A DNA stretch of 64,000 bases from Pyrrhosoma nymphula (taxonomy: Eukaryota > Arthropoda > Insecta > Odonata > Coenagrionidae), in the NCBI GenBank assembly GCA_963573305.1, contig OY754327.1:139850855-139914854 (forward strand), given 5' to 3'. Shown piece by piece: positions 1-12,668 of this stretch; position 1 is the stretch's first letter, and the number at the start of each line of letters is the position of its first letter. The translations under genes and the position numbers were made by a program. The notes below the pieces were generated by a model that did no database searches, was not told where the DNA came from, and was given only the letters and a program-made list of their open reading frames with translations.

Positions 1-116
1 TCAAACAATAAGTACAAAACATCAAAAGGTCACCTCTTTACTAAGAATGGAGAATTATGAAAAATCATAAGTGCTCAAGGCACTGTATGAGTCCGAGGTT
101 ATTCCGAGGTCCGAGA

Positions 117-163
117 TTGATACCTGATGATGTCGCTCAGCGACGAAACCTGGGTCGTCAATA
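117..163 (+). ncRNA. Hammerhead-ribozyme-like motif, probably from a Penelope-like element
   Basis: The core reads CTGATGA (124-130), a 5-bp stem II GTCGC/GCGAC with loop TCA (132-144), GAAA (145-148), C, tetraloop CTGG and GTC (154-156). This fits a type I hammerhead with a two-base-pair stem III (A-U, C-G) and cleavage expected after GTC. A partial stem I is visible: TTGA at 117-120 pairs with TCAA at 158-161, and C123 with G157. Hammerheads with very short stem III are known in Penelope-like retroelements. A second copy at 40259 shares the motif and some downstream sequence. No RT remnant is seen beside it. Activity is untested. Confidence 0.6.
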
Positions 164-3100
164 AAATCTATTTTGTGGAACTAACAAAGTTTTTATTTTC
201 AATTATGGAGTTCCATAAAGTTACGCCTGAAGCCATTAACTTCCGAGGTTCTCGGCTAGAAATTCTAACTTAATTGATGATTTCCACGCCTAATGTTAAA
301 AAATGAATATTTCACACCAAAAACATCGTAGGCATGGGATCCGAAGGTTATGCAAATATAAATACTTTGATTCCAATTCACTTTTAATACGCAATGTCAT
401 CATAGCCTTTGTTTTCTGATGCTCAAACCCTTCGAACTGAATAAACATCGTCAATTACTTCCTACGTCCTGGGTCTCCATTCCGCAGTCTCTATCTATCT
501 CTTCCTCCCCGTCTTTTACTCACCAAGCTCCTCCCTCCTGTTTTCAGCGCAAAATAATCCCAACACGTGGGTGATTAATGGCGATCGCCGTGATCAAGTT
601 TATCTATCTAAAATCATCCTTCATCAGTGCTTTGAAATTCAAGAGATGGAGATAAATGCTCGTTCTAAACATGGGGTCAATGAGTTGGCTGTAAATTTCC
701 CGACACGCCTCCTTTGACTCTCCCTACGCTCGGCTGCCGCGTTGATAGGTATTCCCTTCTAAATTATGACAAACTGGTGCTAAAATTATGTCGCGCGGGC
801 ATAGAACGACCCTTTGGATCTAGCAGCCGGGATATCTAGTTTTCCGATGGATAGTCTTGATTTTTTTCATGTTTATCTGATATACAGGACTTGCATGCAG
901 TAATTTAAGCCTAAGAGTCAAAATCAGCGCCTAAAATTGAAATAAATGTATGAAAAACGAGCCTGTATTGCCATGCGTAGAGGTATTTCACGAAGTTCTA
1001 GGGGGAAATTTACCATTCGCTCAAAGTCATCCAGGTACATCCACAATTTACCCTTAAACACTACCGTAAGGGCATGGAGCAGGAAATTTAGATATCTGAC
1101 CGCAAAGAGAGAGAGAGAGAGGAGGGGAAGAAATTATGCTGGAGAGTCGTTTTACAATGCTTGTGCCGCAATACTGAGGTCATGAATAAGGCGAGGAAAA
1201 ACCACATTCTCGAATCTATTCGTTCAGCACTATCTCATTTCGTTATTATTCTCTAACCTGCCCTTGAAGTGAAGGAGCGTAACCGTTTCTTATACGCCGG
1301 AATTAATTAAAAAAGATAGTTACATTTGATAGTGAGCTCAGCATGTGCAGAGGCTCAAAATCCAGATTTTGAAGCAACGGAGTGGTTTTTTTGCGCTTTC
1401 GTAGTTATTTTTCGCTTCCATCCCCAACATTTTGCTCGGTTCATGCTCCAAAGTTTTCTCCGACGGATCTCTAATGCCTGCGGCATAATTGATGAAGGGT
1501 TGCGCCACGGCGAAATGGAGGAAGACGTCTTTAAATTCCGCTAGGAGAGTCCGCCGCGCTCCATTCAGGATCATCCCTGCGTTCCGTCAACCCGCAGGGA
1601 TATTCTTGCACGGCGGGTGGCCGCCCGGCAAGGGGTTTTGGGGGGTCGCTTGACTCTCGGCTCGCCTCCACCCGCTCCACCCCTGCCTCCCCCGCCAGGG
1701 ATCTCCGCCCTAGCGAGGGCAACGCGCCATGCGCTGGCAGAGGCGAACGCCCCGGCTCCTCCCTAATCGTGTTACGCGACTGATAGGCCCCACTCACTCT
1801 CTTTGATCGCTAAAGCTAAACAAGACCGGGGTAGCAATGGGTACACTACATAGTGGGCTTCACCTGGGAGCTCAATATTTTTTACTGCACAGTAACGGCA
1901 ATAATACGTGCAAATCCATGTCACTGAAAATAGTAATTCCATGGAAATAAACTTGAATCTCTTATTACTTCACTTGAATTCGGTTGTTAGATGACAAAAT
2001 ACATTTTATTCTAATCGTGTAACTTCGGACGAACTTAGCTAAGTGTAACCGAGGAGCGCCACGAAAGTCGTGGGTAAAATATTGAGACAGACTTTCAACA
2101 CGCAGACAAAATATAAAATACCGCACATTTTCGAGAGAAATAAATCAGCTTTGAAGTGGCGAATTAATTATACAGGAAATTGTTCAATAGTTTTGAATTT
2201 ATAGCGTAAAAAAATGTGTAAGGGGATGTCTGAGTCAAGAATCGCAATTCAGGTGACGCGGGAAATATATGGAACTTACATTGGTTCTTTAATTTGACTA
2301 CACGCAACTTATAACCCATGATATACGTGCATTTACGGAAAACAATCATGCCATGATAACCCGTTGCTAGTGGAAATTAACATGAAATGGACGCAGTGTG
2401 CGATCCCATGTCTCCTCTGAACTAAGGGGAACAAGTAGAAGACAACCCGTGGTGCTACCAGTAATGAAGCTACAACCCCATACACGTTTCAACAAGCGAC
2501 AACGAGCCGTGTATACGCAATGCGAAGGGGTTCTCCTTTCTCTGTTGAGCTTCGCGACATGCCGTCGAAGATACCTTACGGAAACAGGCGCGACGGAGAG
2601 AAAACTTTGTGAAATTTAGAGCGAGAAAATAGCGTAAAAAGATTTTTCTCACATTACCTCTGAACATCTAGTCTTTCTCGCCCTTCGCAGTGTTTGAATT
2701 TGTCTCCACTTCCCAAATAGTTCCACCAATAACAAATACAAAAAGTGAAATGTCAAGAAATAATTATTAAAATTTGAACTAAATAAGACTGGAGCCACCT
2801 TGGAGTGAACACGCTTTCCTACAGAAAAATTGCAAGTATGTGGTTAAGTACACGGAATAAATGATCACTAAAATCTACTTAACAAAATACATTCGTTAGT
2901 AAGTTGAAGAAGACGATTCTGGAGTAAACTTTAAGGATCATCAAAGAATTATTAAATCCACTACCGATTGAAGCAAAGAAGACCCACAGCGAAAATAGTC
3001 GCTGCGTTTCTTTTATTTTGTACACTTCATACGTTTTACTAGTTTGGATTATTGTTTATAACTTAAACCAATATGAGTTTAATTTATGTTACCATCAAAG

Positions 3101-4048
3101 TATTACGTCTTTTCGTCACATATTTTGATCTGAAAAAAATTTCGGCAATTGATATGCGAACATGCTAGAGATAGAAAATCTGTATGGTATTTTTAATTTC
3201 TTTACGAAATTTATACCCAAATTATTTTCATAGATAATGATCTTTGACTCCATTGAATTAGTCTAGCAACTGCGTAAAATGAGACAGTTTGTCATATGGG
3301 TTGAATTTGATTGTGAAATATGACACATATTAAACCAATTAAACTGCATGGGATATTCAGACACAGAGGATATCGACGCATGAAAAACGAATAAAAACTA
3401 TCAATTCAAACTTTTATTGAGCTATGTAAACTTCTGCGTTACTGAAGTAACAGCTTCACTGATAATGGTTTTATAAGAAAATAAGAAAAAATGCCCCGGA
3501 GTTAAAACTCGTATAAATTTATTGTAATAAGAGAGAACTCTTCGAAAGGCTAAAGATAAGAGACAACTAATTAAAGATAAATAATTGATTGAGATTTCGC
3601 GGTAAAACCTAATTCGCAAACAACATTAACTACGGCAAATTTCCTCACGTTTCCAATACATTTTCATTTTATTGAAAAGATGGTTTGCCCATAATTTACA
3701 TTAAAAATTTTAAACTAAAAAATCATGACATATGCGAATCATTCCATAGGTCACAGAAAAATGAGAAGACTTCAGGAAGATTTTTTTACTCGTCACTCAA
3801 AAAAAATATTTGACTCGCTTTATGATAAAAATGAATTCCATCGCGCTCAAAAAAACATTTCGAGTTACAAAAAGTTCGAAGAGTCGTCTAAAATCTTCAA
3901 TCACCAAATTCATTATTAGATTAATCTGATTCAACGTAGGAATGAAAAATGTGCCTCGTTATTGTGCGACGAAATGACATAGTTTTGTATAAAAGTGAGC
4001 TAACATATTCAAAACATACAAGCAATTTAATGATAACATATTTTTCAG
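164..4048. other. Non-coding stretch, no gene recognised
   Basis: No open frame here looks like a conserved protein. There is a short GA run near 1107-1123 and a GC-rich block at about 1560-1790. The rest is AT-rich and may be intron or intergenic sequence of the spliced gene whose first visible exon starts at 4049. Confidence 0.6.
1560..1790. other. GC- and CpG-rich block
   Basis: This block is much richer in G, C and CpG than its surroundings. An 88-codon minus-strand frame crosses it but has the composition of an accidental GC-rich frame and shows no motif. It could be a promoter-like island of the neighbouring spliced gene or a repeat fragment. Nothing in the sequence decides between these. 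Confidence 0.35.
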
Positions 4049-4091
4049 CAAACAAAAACTTGAAGCTATTTGGCGCGAACTTAAACACACG
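4049..4091 (+). CDS. Candidate internal exon A of an unidentified spliced gene
   Basis: The 43-bp exon lies between a strong acceptor (T-rich tract ending TTTTTCAG) and a consensus donor GTAAGT. After one leading base it reads KQKLEAIWRELKHT without a stop and ends at phase 0, which matches the phase-0 start of the next candidate exon at 4362. The intron to that exon is 270 bp. The charged, helix-like peptide is coding in character, but I do not recognise the protein. The upstream exon, which should end with two bases of a split codon, was not found. This is inference from splice signals and frame only. Confidence 0.5.
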
Positions 4092-4361
4092 GTAAGTAAA
4101 AGCGATGCTTTTGAAATAAACGACGTAGACAAATATTAAAAGGATGAATTACCTTTGCCAAACCTGTGCTATATCATGAATCCTGGTTGTTTGTCGATAA
4201 ACTAAAACATATATCTTTAGGATAACATGGCCAAACTTTTGAGTTCAATGTGTCATTTACATGTGTATGATATTTTGATTTTTGAAACGCTTTTTTTTCA
4301 ATTTACCAAATGAACGACATTCCATTCTTTTTTCGTAAACTTCCATTGATTTCTCACACAG

Positions 4362-4424
4362 GGTACACTACAGTATGGATCCGTGTCACGAGAAGGCTCT
4401 AGTTTATCCGTCCCTACGACGTAT
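4362..4424 (+). CDS. Candidate internal exon B of the same gene
   Basis: This 63-bp exon (21 codons, phase 0 at both ends) sits between TTTCTCACACAG and the consensus donor GTAAGT. It encodes a Ser/Thr-rich peptide beginning GTLQYGSVSREGSS and contains no stop. Joined to exon A it continues as RELKHT-GTLQYGS. The combination of a strong acceptor, a perfect donor and matching phase on both sides is the best evidence in the 4-5 kb region that a real gene runs here on the + strand. I do not recognise the family. Confidence 0.55.
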
Positions 4425-4631
4425 GTAAGTTAAGATCCACGTGTTAATGGTTCCTCCTTCTTCCACCTCTTCATTCCGTGATTACATATAATTCCTGCTT
4501 TTTCTCTTCTCATGGTTCCTAATGGAATATGTTTTCTTCGTACTCTGTGCTCCCATGTCAATGTCAATGTCCAATGTGCTGTACCCTTGCTGAAAAATGT
4601 CTGTTGCTTTATCATCTTCTGCCACTTTCAG

Positions 4632-4685
4632 ATGGATAGCGTATCGGAGGAGGCAAATGGTCTTCTCCGATCAATGTGCCAATCC
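4632..4685 (+). CDS. Candidate internal exon C of the same gene
   Basis: The 54-bp exon (18 codons, phase 0 to phase 0) follows a good pyrimidine-rich acceptor (CTTCTGCCACTTTCAG) and ends at a weaker donor, GTAATT. It reads MDSVSEEANGLLRSMCQS. If the donor is not used, the frame runs ten more codons and stops at about 4715, so this could also be a terminal exon. The next phase-compatible exon I can see is 6.6 kb downstream at 11305, and the gap holds a mariner-like element. Function unknown. Confidence 0.42.
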
Positions 4686-7600
4686 GTAATTGTTTTGCGG
4701 AAGAGGCCATCTTAAATGGCAGAATATCAAGATGGCGAGGAATGGGGAGGTCAAAAGGGAGAAATATAGAGTGGGTTGGGTTGACGTGGGAGGCCCTCAA
4801 AATGAATGCCATGATTTATGCTCAGCGGATGAGCAGGAAATGGGGGAAGGAGTCTAGAGGATGAGGGTTCGGGGAGTCAGAATCAGCTCCACAAAGGCGG
4901 CAAGGGACTTATAGAGACTGACGCACCATCCAATGGCATTTGCTCTCCTTGCCTTACCCCGTAAGAACCGGAGCAGCGATGGATAGCATCAACCAGACCC
5001 ATGAATCGAGTAAATTGAACTCAGAAAATTATTTGAGGAAATTACACAAGACACAGCATTAACGGTCAGTTTCTAAAAGATAAATTATCAGAAAAACGAA
5101 AGCTATCTACGATCGCAAATCAACTAATATCGAGCACATTTATATTGATTTCACGTGCCTATTTGCATGTTTTCGCGCCGAATGTTTTACTTCAATCTTA
5201 AGTAAGTTAAAGATGCAATCACTACTTTAATAACAGACTTAAAATAAGCGTAGTGATATTCTGAACTTTTTCCCGGTCAATATGACAGTAAAAGTGGTAT
5301 ATCTTGAAAAGAGCAGTTTTTTAATAATACCATCGAGGGGAAATTCATTTTTAATTTAAAAATATGCATAATTCGAGCAGTGGCTTTTGGAGCCCTAAGT
5401 ATTTATTTTCCAGAATGTTACTTTCACCGCTAGAATGACAGACCCTAAGCATAGCAAAAAGCATAGGAAATCGGAACGAAAAAATAAATTCTCAAGCACT
5501 GAGTAACACTTATTGAGATTCTCCCGAACTCCAAGAGGGTAACAGATAACATCCTTGAGGCCCATTTGTGACGATTCCCTAAGAAGTAATTCAAGCATTT
5601 GCAAATTTCAAGGCTTGATAAAATCATTCATTGATTTTTCCATTAACTTCCCACAAATAATTTGAAACAAAGCATTTTCCTGACGTAAACAAAATATTCC
5701 GTAAATAGGCCAAAAATACTTCAAAGAATATAAAAAATCCTCGATAAAGACACCATTTAATGCACAATATCTATTTTCCTTTAAAAAATATATTTTTCAT
5801 TGGCGCTACGAGAAGGAGGGTAAAAATCAGTCGCTCTTCTAAATTTATCTTGATTAAGCGACACAGAAAGCAGAATTTGGCGCAAATCACAAAGACCATA
5901 ATGGGCGCGAATGGAAAAAAAACGATAAAAAAAGGCGCGGGAGATAACATGGTTTCAGTAGGAAAAACATATCGAAATCAGTTTGCTGAGTGACAAGGGG
6001 AAAAGGGAAAGTGCTTCAGTAGGCTAGTAAAAATATTAGTTTACCATTAGCCACGTAGACTTATTATATTTTCCCATTGGATTTCGCCAGAATCAAGTAA
6101 TAGAGGAAAAATATTATTAAACGTGAGTGGCCCAGGAGAAAGGGATGAAAAGAAGAGGGAAGACTCGCTGGATATATATTCGCGAGATAACACAAATCTT
6201 GACATAATCGATCCTTTAGTGAAAGGTTTATTCTACGTGATATCAATTCCTTCTCGGTAATAACACCTTGAAGTGTAAAGGTTTTCCACAACTCAAAAGG
6301 GAACGATTTACGGTACATTTCACTTCTAACTTCAAACAGATATCTAAATCAATCCCTCCAAAGCTTCAATGCTAACATATGTTTAATTCAAACGAATCCG
6401 TGCTCCCATACGAGAATAAAGACATGGCACACTTTGGAGAAACTTCTCTGTCCATCAATGAATGTAAAAAAAGAAACATTTATAATAAAAGCTTCGGTAC
6501 TTTGCCGACGTGATCGCACACATACGATGAGCGCCCTCCTCGCCCAGTTAATCTCACCTCTGCTCTTCCTCTTCTCACCTCTGTTTGTGTTCACATTCAT
6601 CCGCTGTCTGTTAAGGTTACCAGATATCCCTTGTTTCCGGGGGCAGTCTCCACCATGTCCCCCTGCCCCCGGAAACCACCCTCCCAACGTTGCCCCAAAA
6701 TGTGATGGAAGTTTTGAGAATTTGGTTAGGCAATGCAATTAATGCCACTAACATAAAAAAGCATGAAATATGTGAGAATGGATATTATTATTTTTTTAAT
6801 TAGCATCAGTATTAGCCGCAACTCTGTGCTGCAGATGTTTCTGTCCCAGTGTTAATTCTAAAAATGTGGTAACCTTACCTTGAGTACGAACATAAACACA
6901 TGTATATATAATACCTCAAAGGTTTTATCAGTACAGCCTTCCACCTTCATTATGCAAATAAGTACAGTACATTTAAGGAATGTTAACCCATATTTCAGCA
7001 GTGCAAGAGCATTAACTATCAAATTACACATTTTCTCCACAACAAGTGAATAAATATATATATAATGAAATTTACTGGAATGCTTCAAGATTTAAGATGA
7101 ACATTTATAAACTTTATATTTTATCACTATGAATGCATTATGAAAAGTATGCTATTGAAGTAGTCGCAAGTTTTGTACATTTTCATGCATATTGTATGAG
7201 AAAAAATGAATATGGATATTATATAGTACACTTTCAATTAATCAAATAACCGACACCCAGACTAATGATGCAGAAACATTCATTCTTCATCAGTTTCATG
7301 GGCCATTGGACTAGTACTATTTCATGAATACACAAGCATTTGTCCGTTGACCATTAGCATAAATTTCCGCATTCTTTTACCTGACATGGAGTCCAAAATA
7401 TATGCAACCTAATTTATCCATGATTACTATGAGCATACACTCATAATTCAGATGAAGGCTTTACTGATTTAACCTAATTCGTGTGTGACCTCTGTCCAAA
7501 GCGCTCTACTACTCCTTTGTCATTGTCCAAACTCATCCGCTTAAACGTTGCTCTTTGTCAGTCCGTCTGTCTCCAGTTTGCCTGTTGATTTGTCCGTCTA

Positions 7601-9021
7601 TACGTCCGTCTGTCTAAGCTGCCTGTGTTCCTGACCATCACAGCCAAATGACTGCTAATCTGTTTGTTTGACAGCTCATAACGTTATGCATCTTTTTGTG
7701 CCTTTAACTGCTACTGTCTTGTCTGCGCTCTTATAGTATTGATGTATCACCACAAGTGATACATTTTCAGCCTAGTATGATGACTGCTCTGTTCTGCTGT
7801 AATTACACTTGCTTATTACCAATATTTTAAATGAAAACTATTATCAAGACTAAGGAAAAATATTCTTTCAGCATTGAGATCATAACTATCATTATAACTG
7901 AAATATATACTATTAATATTTCACTGCTATGCTTCATCCATTGAAGTGCATGATAATGCATATAATTCAACTTTACACTTTGTTTTATATTGAAAAAGCG
8001 GTAATATTTTACTTTCATACTCTTTAACAATTCATAAAAATAAATATATGCTATTAAAAAAAATTTGTGCTTTCCTGATTTCCTAATATTAATAAAGGAA
8101 TGCCTTTCTTTCTAAAAGTATTAATTATTTGATTTTCTCCCTCCCAAAATTTAAGCTTGCAAGGAGCATGATTGTGAGTATTAACAAAAACTTTTAGATT
8201 AAAAATCAATTAGCAATTAAGAGTATCACCACTGGCTGAGAGATGGAGCAACTCTCTCCATTCATATTCTGTGCACGTCTCTGTCCTGTAGCATCATGTT
8301 TGATTTCCTGTCCAGTCGAGCTATTTTTTTATTTCCACCCCTCTTCATTCTTTACGTGCATTATGTTTGTCCATTAATGTATGTGCTCCTTTCCTAAAGT
8401 TGTGGTTGCTCGATATGTATTAGTAATATTCCATAGAATATTTTAAAGGTTTTGATTGCCAATTTGTATTCTATAATACTTGAATTTTATGTAGAGATTT
8501 ATTAAAAACCATTGAACACAAACTATTTTACAAGAAATTTTTAATTTATTCAATGGCCAAATGCCATTTTATGTGACTGAGTGTTCTTCTAGGGAACGCC
8601 ATATTTCTTTATCTTGAGATTTTCAATACATCTCCTTCAACGCAATTGACATACTTTTTCTGGCTCATCACCCTTTTCATGGTAAATGAATAACTATTTT
8701 ATGTAGAATCGACAGCAAGCATCATTACAGCTGTCAAGGGAAATAGTGCTCCTTTATAGGGTTGACATGCGCAGCGTGAGGTAAAAATACTGAACATAAC
8801 CGAATCTTACCTTTTTGAGGAAAAAGATACGTTATTTTTTATATTTATAATTTGTATTTTCAATTACAACAGAAAATAAATTTAGCTCATTTGTTACGCT
8901 TAACTTTGACTAAAAAGTTTATTTTTTTATCCTACACTGCTAAACAGACTGAAAAAAGATAAAACTGATGTGCAAATTGTTTTACATGAAATTACTCTAT
9001 GGGAATTTATGGAAATTTAAA
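4686..9021. other. Non-coding stretch, possibly a large intron
   Basis: No recognisable gene. It holds a TCCGTCTG-rich low-complexity patch near 7558-7620 and a possible small inverted-repeat element at 6612-6877 (11-bp perfect ends). If the exons at 4.6 and 11.3 kb belong to one gene, this is intronic. Confidence 0.5.
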
Positions 9022-9023
9022 TA

Positions 9024-10308
9024 CTGCATATACTCGAGTATAAGTCGAAACATTTCTTCCCCTTTCCGGTCAATGAAAATCATATTCGAGTCACTAATTA
9101 CGGTGACTTCTCGGGGTCAATGTTTCTGGGTATCGGCTGCGGTAAACCTTTCTGGGTTATAAGCCACGGAGATTATTCGCCGAGAAATGCGTTAGATTTA
9201 CGCTCTAAGTTTCGCATTACGACCTACCACTCAAAAATAAACTCGATACTTCCGCTTTGCGATATGCATTCCATAAGGTAAATGGTACTTCACAAATATC
9301 GCATACCACACCGAAACTCAAGGATTTCCTGATTAGCTACGGGTGACGCTGGGGCCGGAAACCTCCGTAAATATACTGATCGATATTATGCGCTTTTTTT
9401 CATACCGTCGGTGAAAATAAATTTGAAAAAAAAAAAGAAATTCTGAATATTAAACATAATAATTAGCTGAAACGAAGGCTTGTCGATTTCTCGTCTCTAA
9501 ATTGGGGATTTCCCGGCTTCTATGCTTGCCATACACTCAGACAGCCAACTGAGTCAGTCAACCCTCGCCATTAGCTTCATGGATTCCGTTTTATATCTTT
9601 CTGTCTGAGTTCCGAATATTTGTAAATATCCTTCTCGTACGGCAAATATTCACATTTCCATAACCCTCTGCGCAGATGGTGGGTTTTCGTTGAATTCGAA
9701 CAGGCCGCTTATTGGAGTCTGAGATGTAAAATTAACATTCCGAAGAATCACTAATATATTCGTCTAATCAAACTCCCCTTTCTTTATCCTCTTCGGTAGA
9801 TGTTAGGATATCTGGGCGTACACAAAATCACCCTCCGAAGTTCATACTTCATTTCGTGGAAGCATTTTACACCACAAGCGTGCATCACATCTCTCGTCGC
9901 CGACCAATCGTGTTTCCTCCTGCACTACCAACTGTCGCGCCATCAACACTACGGGTGCGGTAGCCATGGCGGACGGTGCGGAAGATGATGATGCCATCAA
10001 GACGATGACAGTGTAACTACCCTATTACGAGCGCTGACAGTCGTGTTGAAGGACTCTGTAGACGTGTACACGGCCGATTTTGTAACAGATATCGTTAAAT
10101 TTATTGAAAAGTATGCCTTTATCTTTTTTTAAATATTTGTCACTCTTGACTTCAATATTAATTCATGCGCCTTTAATGGTTCACTTTTACAATGGCGAAA
10201 CAAAGAGATCAAGCTATTTTTTCGCTTCGATTTACACTCGAGTCACGGGTTTTCGTCAATATTTTCGGCCCGAAAATAAGACTTCAACTTATACTCGAAG
10301 ATATACGG
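9024..10308. mobile_element. Non-autonomous or decayed Tc1/mariner-superfamily (pogo/Tigger-like) element
   Basis: The ends are imperfect inverted repeats: the left end reads CTGCATATACTCGAGTATAA and the right end, reverse-complemented, CCGTATATCTTCGAGTATAA. Both are flanked by TA (9022-9023 and 10309-10310), the target duplication of this superfamily. The 1285-bp length is near that of a complete mariner-type element, but no transposase frame survives. An acidic Asp/Glu/Ala-rich stretch near 9965-10020, followed by LRALTVVLKDSVD-like sequence, may be the tail of one. Superfamily assignment rests on the ends and TA duplication only. Confidence 0.55.
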
Positions 10309-10310
10309 TA

Positions 10311-11099
10311 TATAAAATCATATGGCCATAAAATAGGAGTATGAACATGCATAGAACTTCGGGGAATCTTAAGTTTTCACGGAAAATAGATCGGAGGAAG
10401 ATCTCCGGTTTCTCACCAGTTAGAAGTGTTGTTCAGCTCCAACGTTTTGAGGGCTGTCCGCCACATGGATCTCATAGGGTACCTACGGTTCAGTTGAAAA
10501 TTTTTATGAAACATTTGATGATTATGAGACATTTGATGAAAAATATACTAAGTACTACAGTTGTAGGGCCTTTTTCTAAATATTTTGGGGAAAGACACTC
10601 AAATTACATTTATGGTGAAAATATCCACCTTTTATACTCTGGGCTTTCTCTCTCATTCATGTTTTTCAAATTCTTTCATATGACCAAGTAAGGGAAGATC
10701 CAAAGGAATCATAGTTTTATACATCACTCAGTTATCAACCTGAGCGTTGGTATGATAAGTGAAAGTGGATCTCACCTTCTACCTTGCCGATAGGAGAGTG
10801 AAATTCGCTTATTCAAGTTCAATTCACTCACCTGCAATTTCTCATGAAAATGCGCCATAAAAATCACAACAATTTAGGCACATGAGAAAATAAAGATGCT
10901 TCACTTGGTATGAACTCTGGTTCAAAGTTAACCATTATAACCTATGGGCTACCAAATGTGTACCTAATGTTAGTTAAAATCTAATTCATAGTATATAAAC
11001 TGTTATAAATAGATAAAATGAAAGCTTTTAATAAGTCTAAGTTTTGGCCGGAATATACTATGTGAGACCTGGTTCTTTCCCGGCGCACTTGATGCATGA
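10311..11099. other. Non-coding stretch with one unassigned frame
   Basis: Most of it shows nothing. A plus-strand frame from 10341 begins MNMHRTSGNLKFSRKID and looks coding-like for about 45 codons, then degrades into AT-rich sequence. It has no convincing acceptor or donor and no motif I know, so it is not called as an exon. Confidence 0.4.
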
Positions 11100-11237
11100 A
11101 TTCTTCTCGGGTTCTCCACCGGGTTAGGTTCTCCATACTGGCTGATGTTTCAACAGTCCTGAGGACGATGCATGAGTCGGGCATCGAAACATCGGCCAGT
11201 ATGGAGAACCTAACCCGGTGGAGAACCTGAGAAGAAT
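11100..11237 (+). repeat. Foldback repeat with a hammerhead core at its apex (11-kb copy)
   Basis: Two 52-base arms (11100-11151 and 11186-11237) are inverted copies with 50 of 52 positions matching. The 34-base apex plus the inner edge of the right arm holds a hammerhead-like core (11159-11197). The inner end of the left arm, GATGTTTC, is complementary to GAAACATC of the core, so hairpin folding would compete with ribozyme folding. It has the same architecture as copies at 35361 and 52049. No target duplication is obvious. Confidence 0.7.
11159..11197 (+). ncRNA. Hammerhead-like core, probably inactive
   Basis: CTGAGGA (11159-11165), stem II GATGC/GCATC (11167-11171 and 11181-11185) with a 9-base loop, GAAAC (11186-11190), ATCG, then GCC where an active motif would have GTC. 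The conserved U before the cleavage position is therefore changed, which predicts weak or no cleavage. Confidence 0.5.
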
Positions 11238-11304
11238 CCATACAAAATATACTATTATTCCTCTCACAGAAGATCTAAAATAAATTTTTTTCACAACCAA
11301 TCAG

Positions 11305-11445
11305 GGAGGCAGCATGCCAAACACTAGTAGTAGTGTGCCCTTCTTGCTGTCGTCGAGCATGAGTAGCATCAAGTCCAGGCGTCCTTCAGCCTGCCTTACA
11401 GGATCTCAAGGCTCTGGACTTCTTCAACAGCTAGGTTCTGGCATG
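11305..11445 (+). CDS. Candidate internal exon D of the unidentified spliced gene
   Basis: This 141-bp exon (47 codons, phase 0 at both ends) lies between an acceptor TTCACAACCAATCAG and a donor GTAAGA. It is open throughout and Ser-rich, with segments such as SSSVPFLLSSSMSSIKSRR and GSQGSGLLQQLGSGM. Base composition is clearly less AT-rich than the flanks, as expected for coding sequence. The phase agrees with exon C upstream and exon E downstream. A low-complexity, phosphorylatable linker of a large cytoplasmic protein is a reasonable guess, but the family is not recognised. Confidence 0.55.
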
Positions 11446-12599
11446 GTAAGATCACAATCATCATGACACATGATTTTCTCAGAACTCGTCAAGAGATGCA
11501 CTTGACTATAAGGTTTAAGAAATTATTTCATGTGCAAGAAATGTATGATTATGGCCCAAGGTTTCTTTCCCTTTGAAGAAAATATTCAAACACAAATGAT
11601 GATCCAGGGTCATCCATTCACTTTACAACATGGATGCACTTGGATAATATGCATTAAGTAAAGAAAGAATGAACCAATTCAACACTAAAACTCTGTAATG
11701 ATATTTGGAGCAAATATCTTACTACCAATCAACCATTTTTACAACTATACTTGAGCTCCATCTTCTTTTAATATACTTATTCATTTAATTTTTTCTTCCC
11801 TTTAATGCATCAAAATAAATTATCATATATGCCCGAATAAAATCCCTCCTTTTTGGTCCATTATTGGCTGTAAAAAGTGTGGGAGGGGGGGGGGGGGAAA
11901 TTTTTGGGCATGAATAAATTACTCAGAAATTCAATGGCTCATGACCCAAACTAGCATTGAAAATAGATAAATGCATTCATATCAGTTAAAGTATTAGTGA
12001 AAGTAAAGTATTATTTATTAGTGAAATTATTGAATAAGAAATTCAGAAATTTTTTCCACATTGATTTTTTGACATTACGATGTTGTTATTGTAAGCATAT
12101 TATACAACCCGCAGCACTTGTGTTATAAATATTTTAAATGCATTGAAAATATATATTTCTAACAATGAGAACAACCGTGGCAATTGTTGAATAAAAAAAA
12201 CCATTTCACTCTCACTTTCAAAATGGGTTTCAAGATTTCGCAAAGAATTTTTTTTCCTTATTTTTTTTCCACGACGATGTTGTAATAATGGCCCTATTAT
12301 GCCACAGTAAAGTCTGAATGCAACCCCCAATACCACTGTGTCGTAAGTCGTCACTATTTTCCCACACTTTAGATCCAAGCACACATTGAAATGTTATGAG
12401 CGTCTTTATTTATTATTTTAAGCATTTTTATACTGAGGACATCAGGCACAATTAGTCGGTTCACTCAATAAGAGTACTAATAAAAAAAACTGAGATAAAA
12501 AGTAATGAGCAAGACAAATTAACCTATTGATGAAACACAATTGTTCACCTTGAGTATTAATTTATCAATTCACATAAATAAATGCCATTAATGCTGGAG
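11446..12599. other. AT-rich stretch, probably intronic
   Basis: No gene or recognisable repeat apart from a run of G at about 11883-11897. It lies between two phase-0 exons on the same strand. Confidence 0.5.
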
Positions 12600-12668
12600 C
12601 AAGATAGCTTTAAGAGGCATGTTACAATTGATGTGAAAAAGAATGCTGGGGCAGGTAACTCTGATTTG
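12600..12668 (+). CDS. Candidate internal exon E of the unidentified spliced gene
   Basis: The 69-bp frame (23 codons, phase 0 to phase 0) reads QDSFKRHVTIDVKKNAGAG and a few residues more, then ends at a consensus donor GTGAGT. The acceptor CTGGAG has a poor pyrimidine tract, so the exact start is uncertain. The frame is open upstream to an in-frame stop at about 12579. The peptide looks like ordinary folded coding sequence and is phase-compatible with exon D. Function unknown. Confidence 0.42.

Noticed and set aside
1531..1797. 88-codon minus-strand frame in the GC-rich block
   Set aside because: Composition-driven open frame with no motif, no splice context and no conserved-looking segment.
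4860..5015. Possible exon after CCTTACCCCGTAAG
   Set aside because: The frame required by the preceding exon hits a stop within seven codons; other frames are open only by chance.
8735..8784. Possible 50-bp exon (acceptor TTACAG, donor GTAAAA) reading LSREIVLLYRVDMRSV
   Set aside because: The end phase does not match the downstream exon D and a frame this short is easily open by chance.
10341..10691. 116-codon plus-strand frame
   Set aside because: Only the first part looks coding; no proper splice sites, no motif, and it runs into AT-rich sequence.
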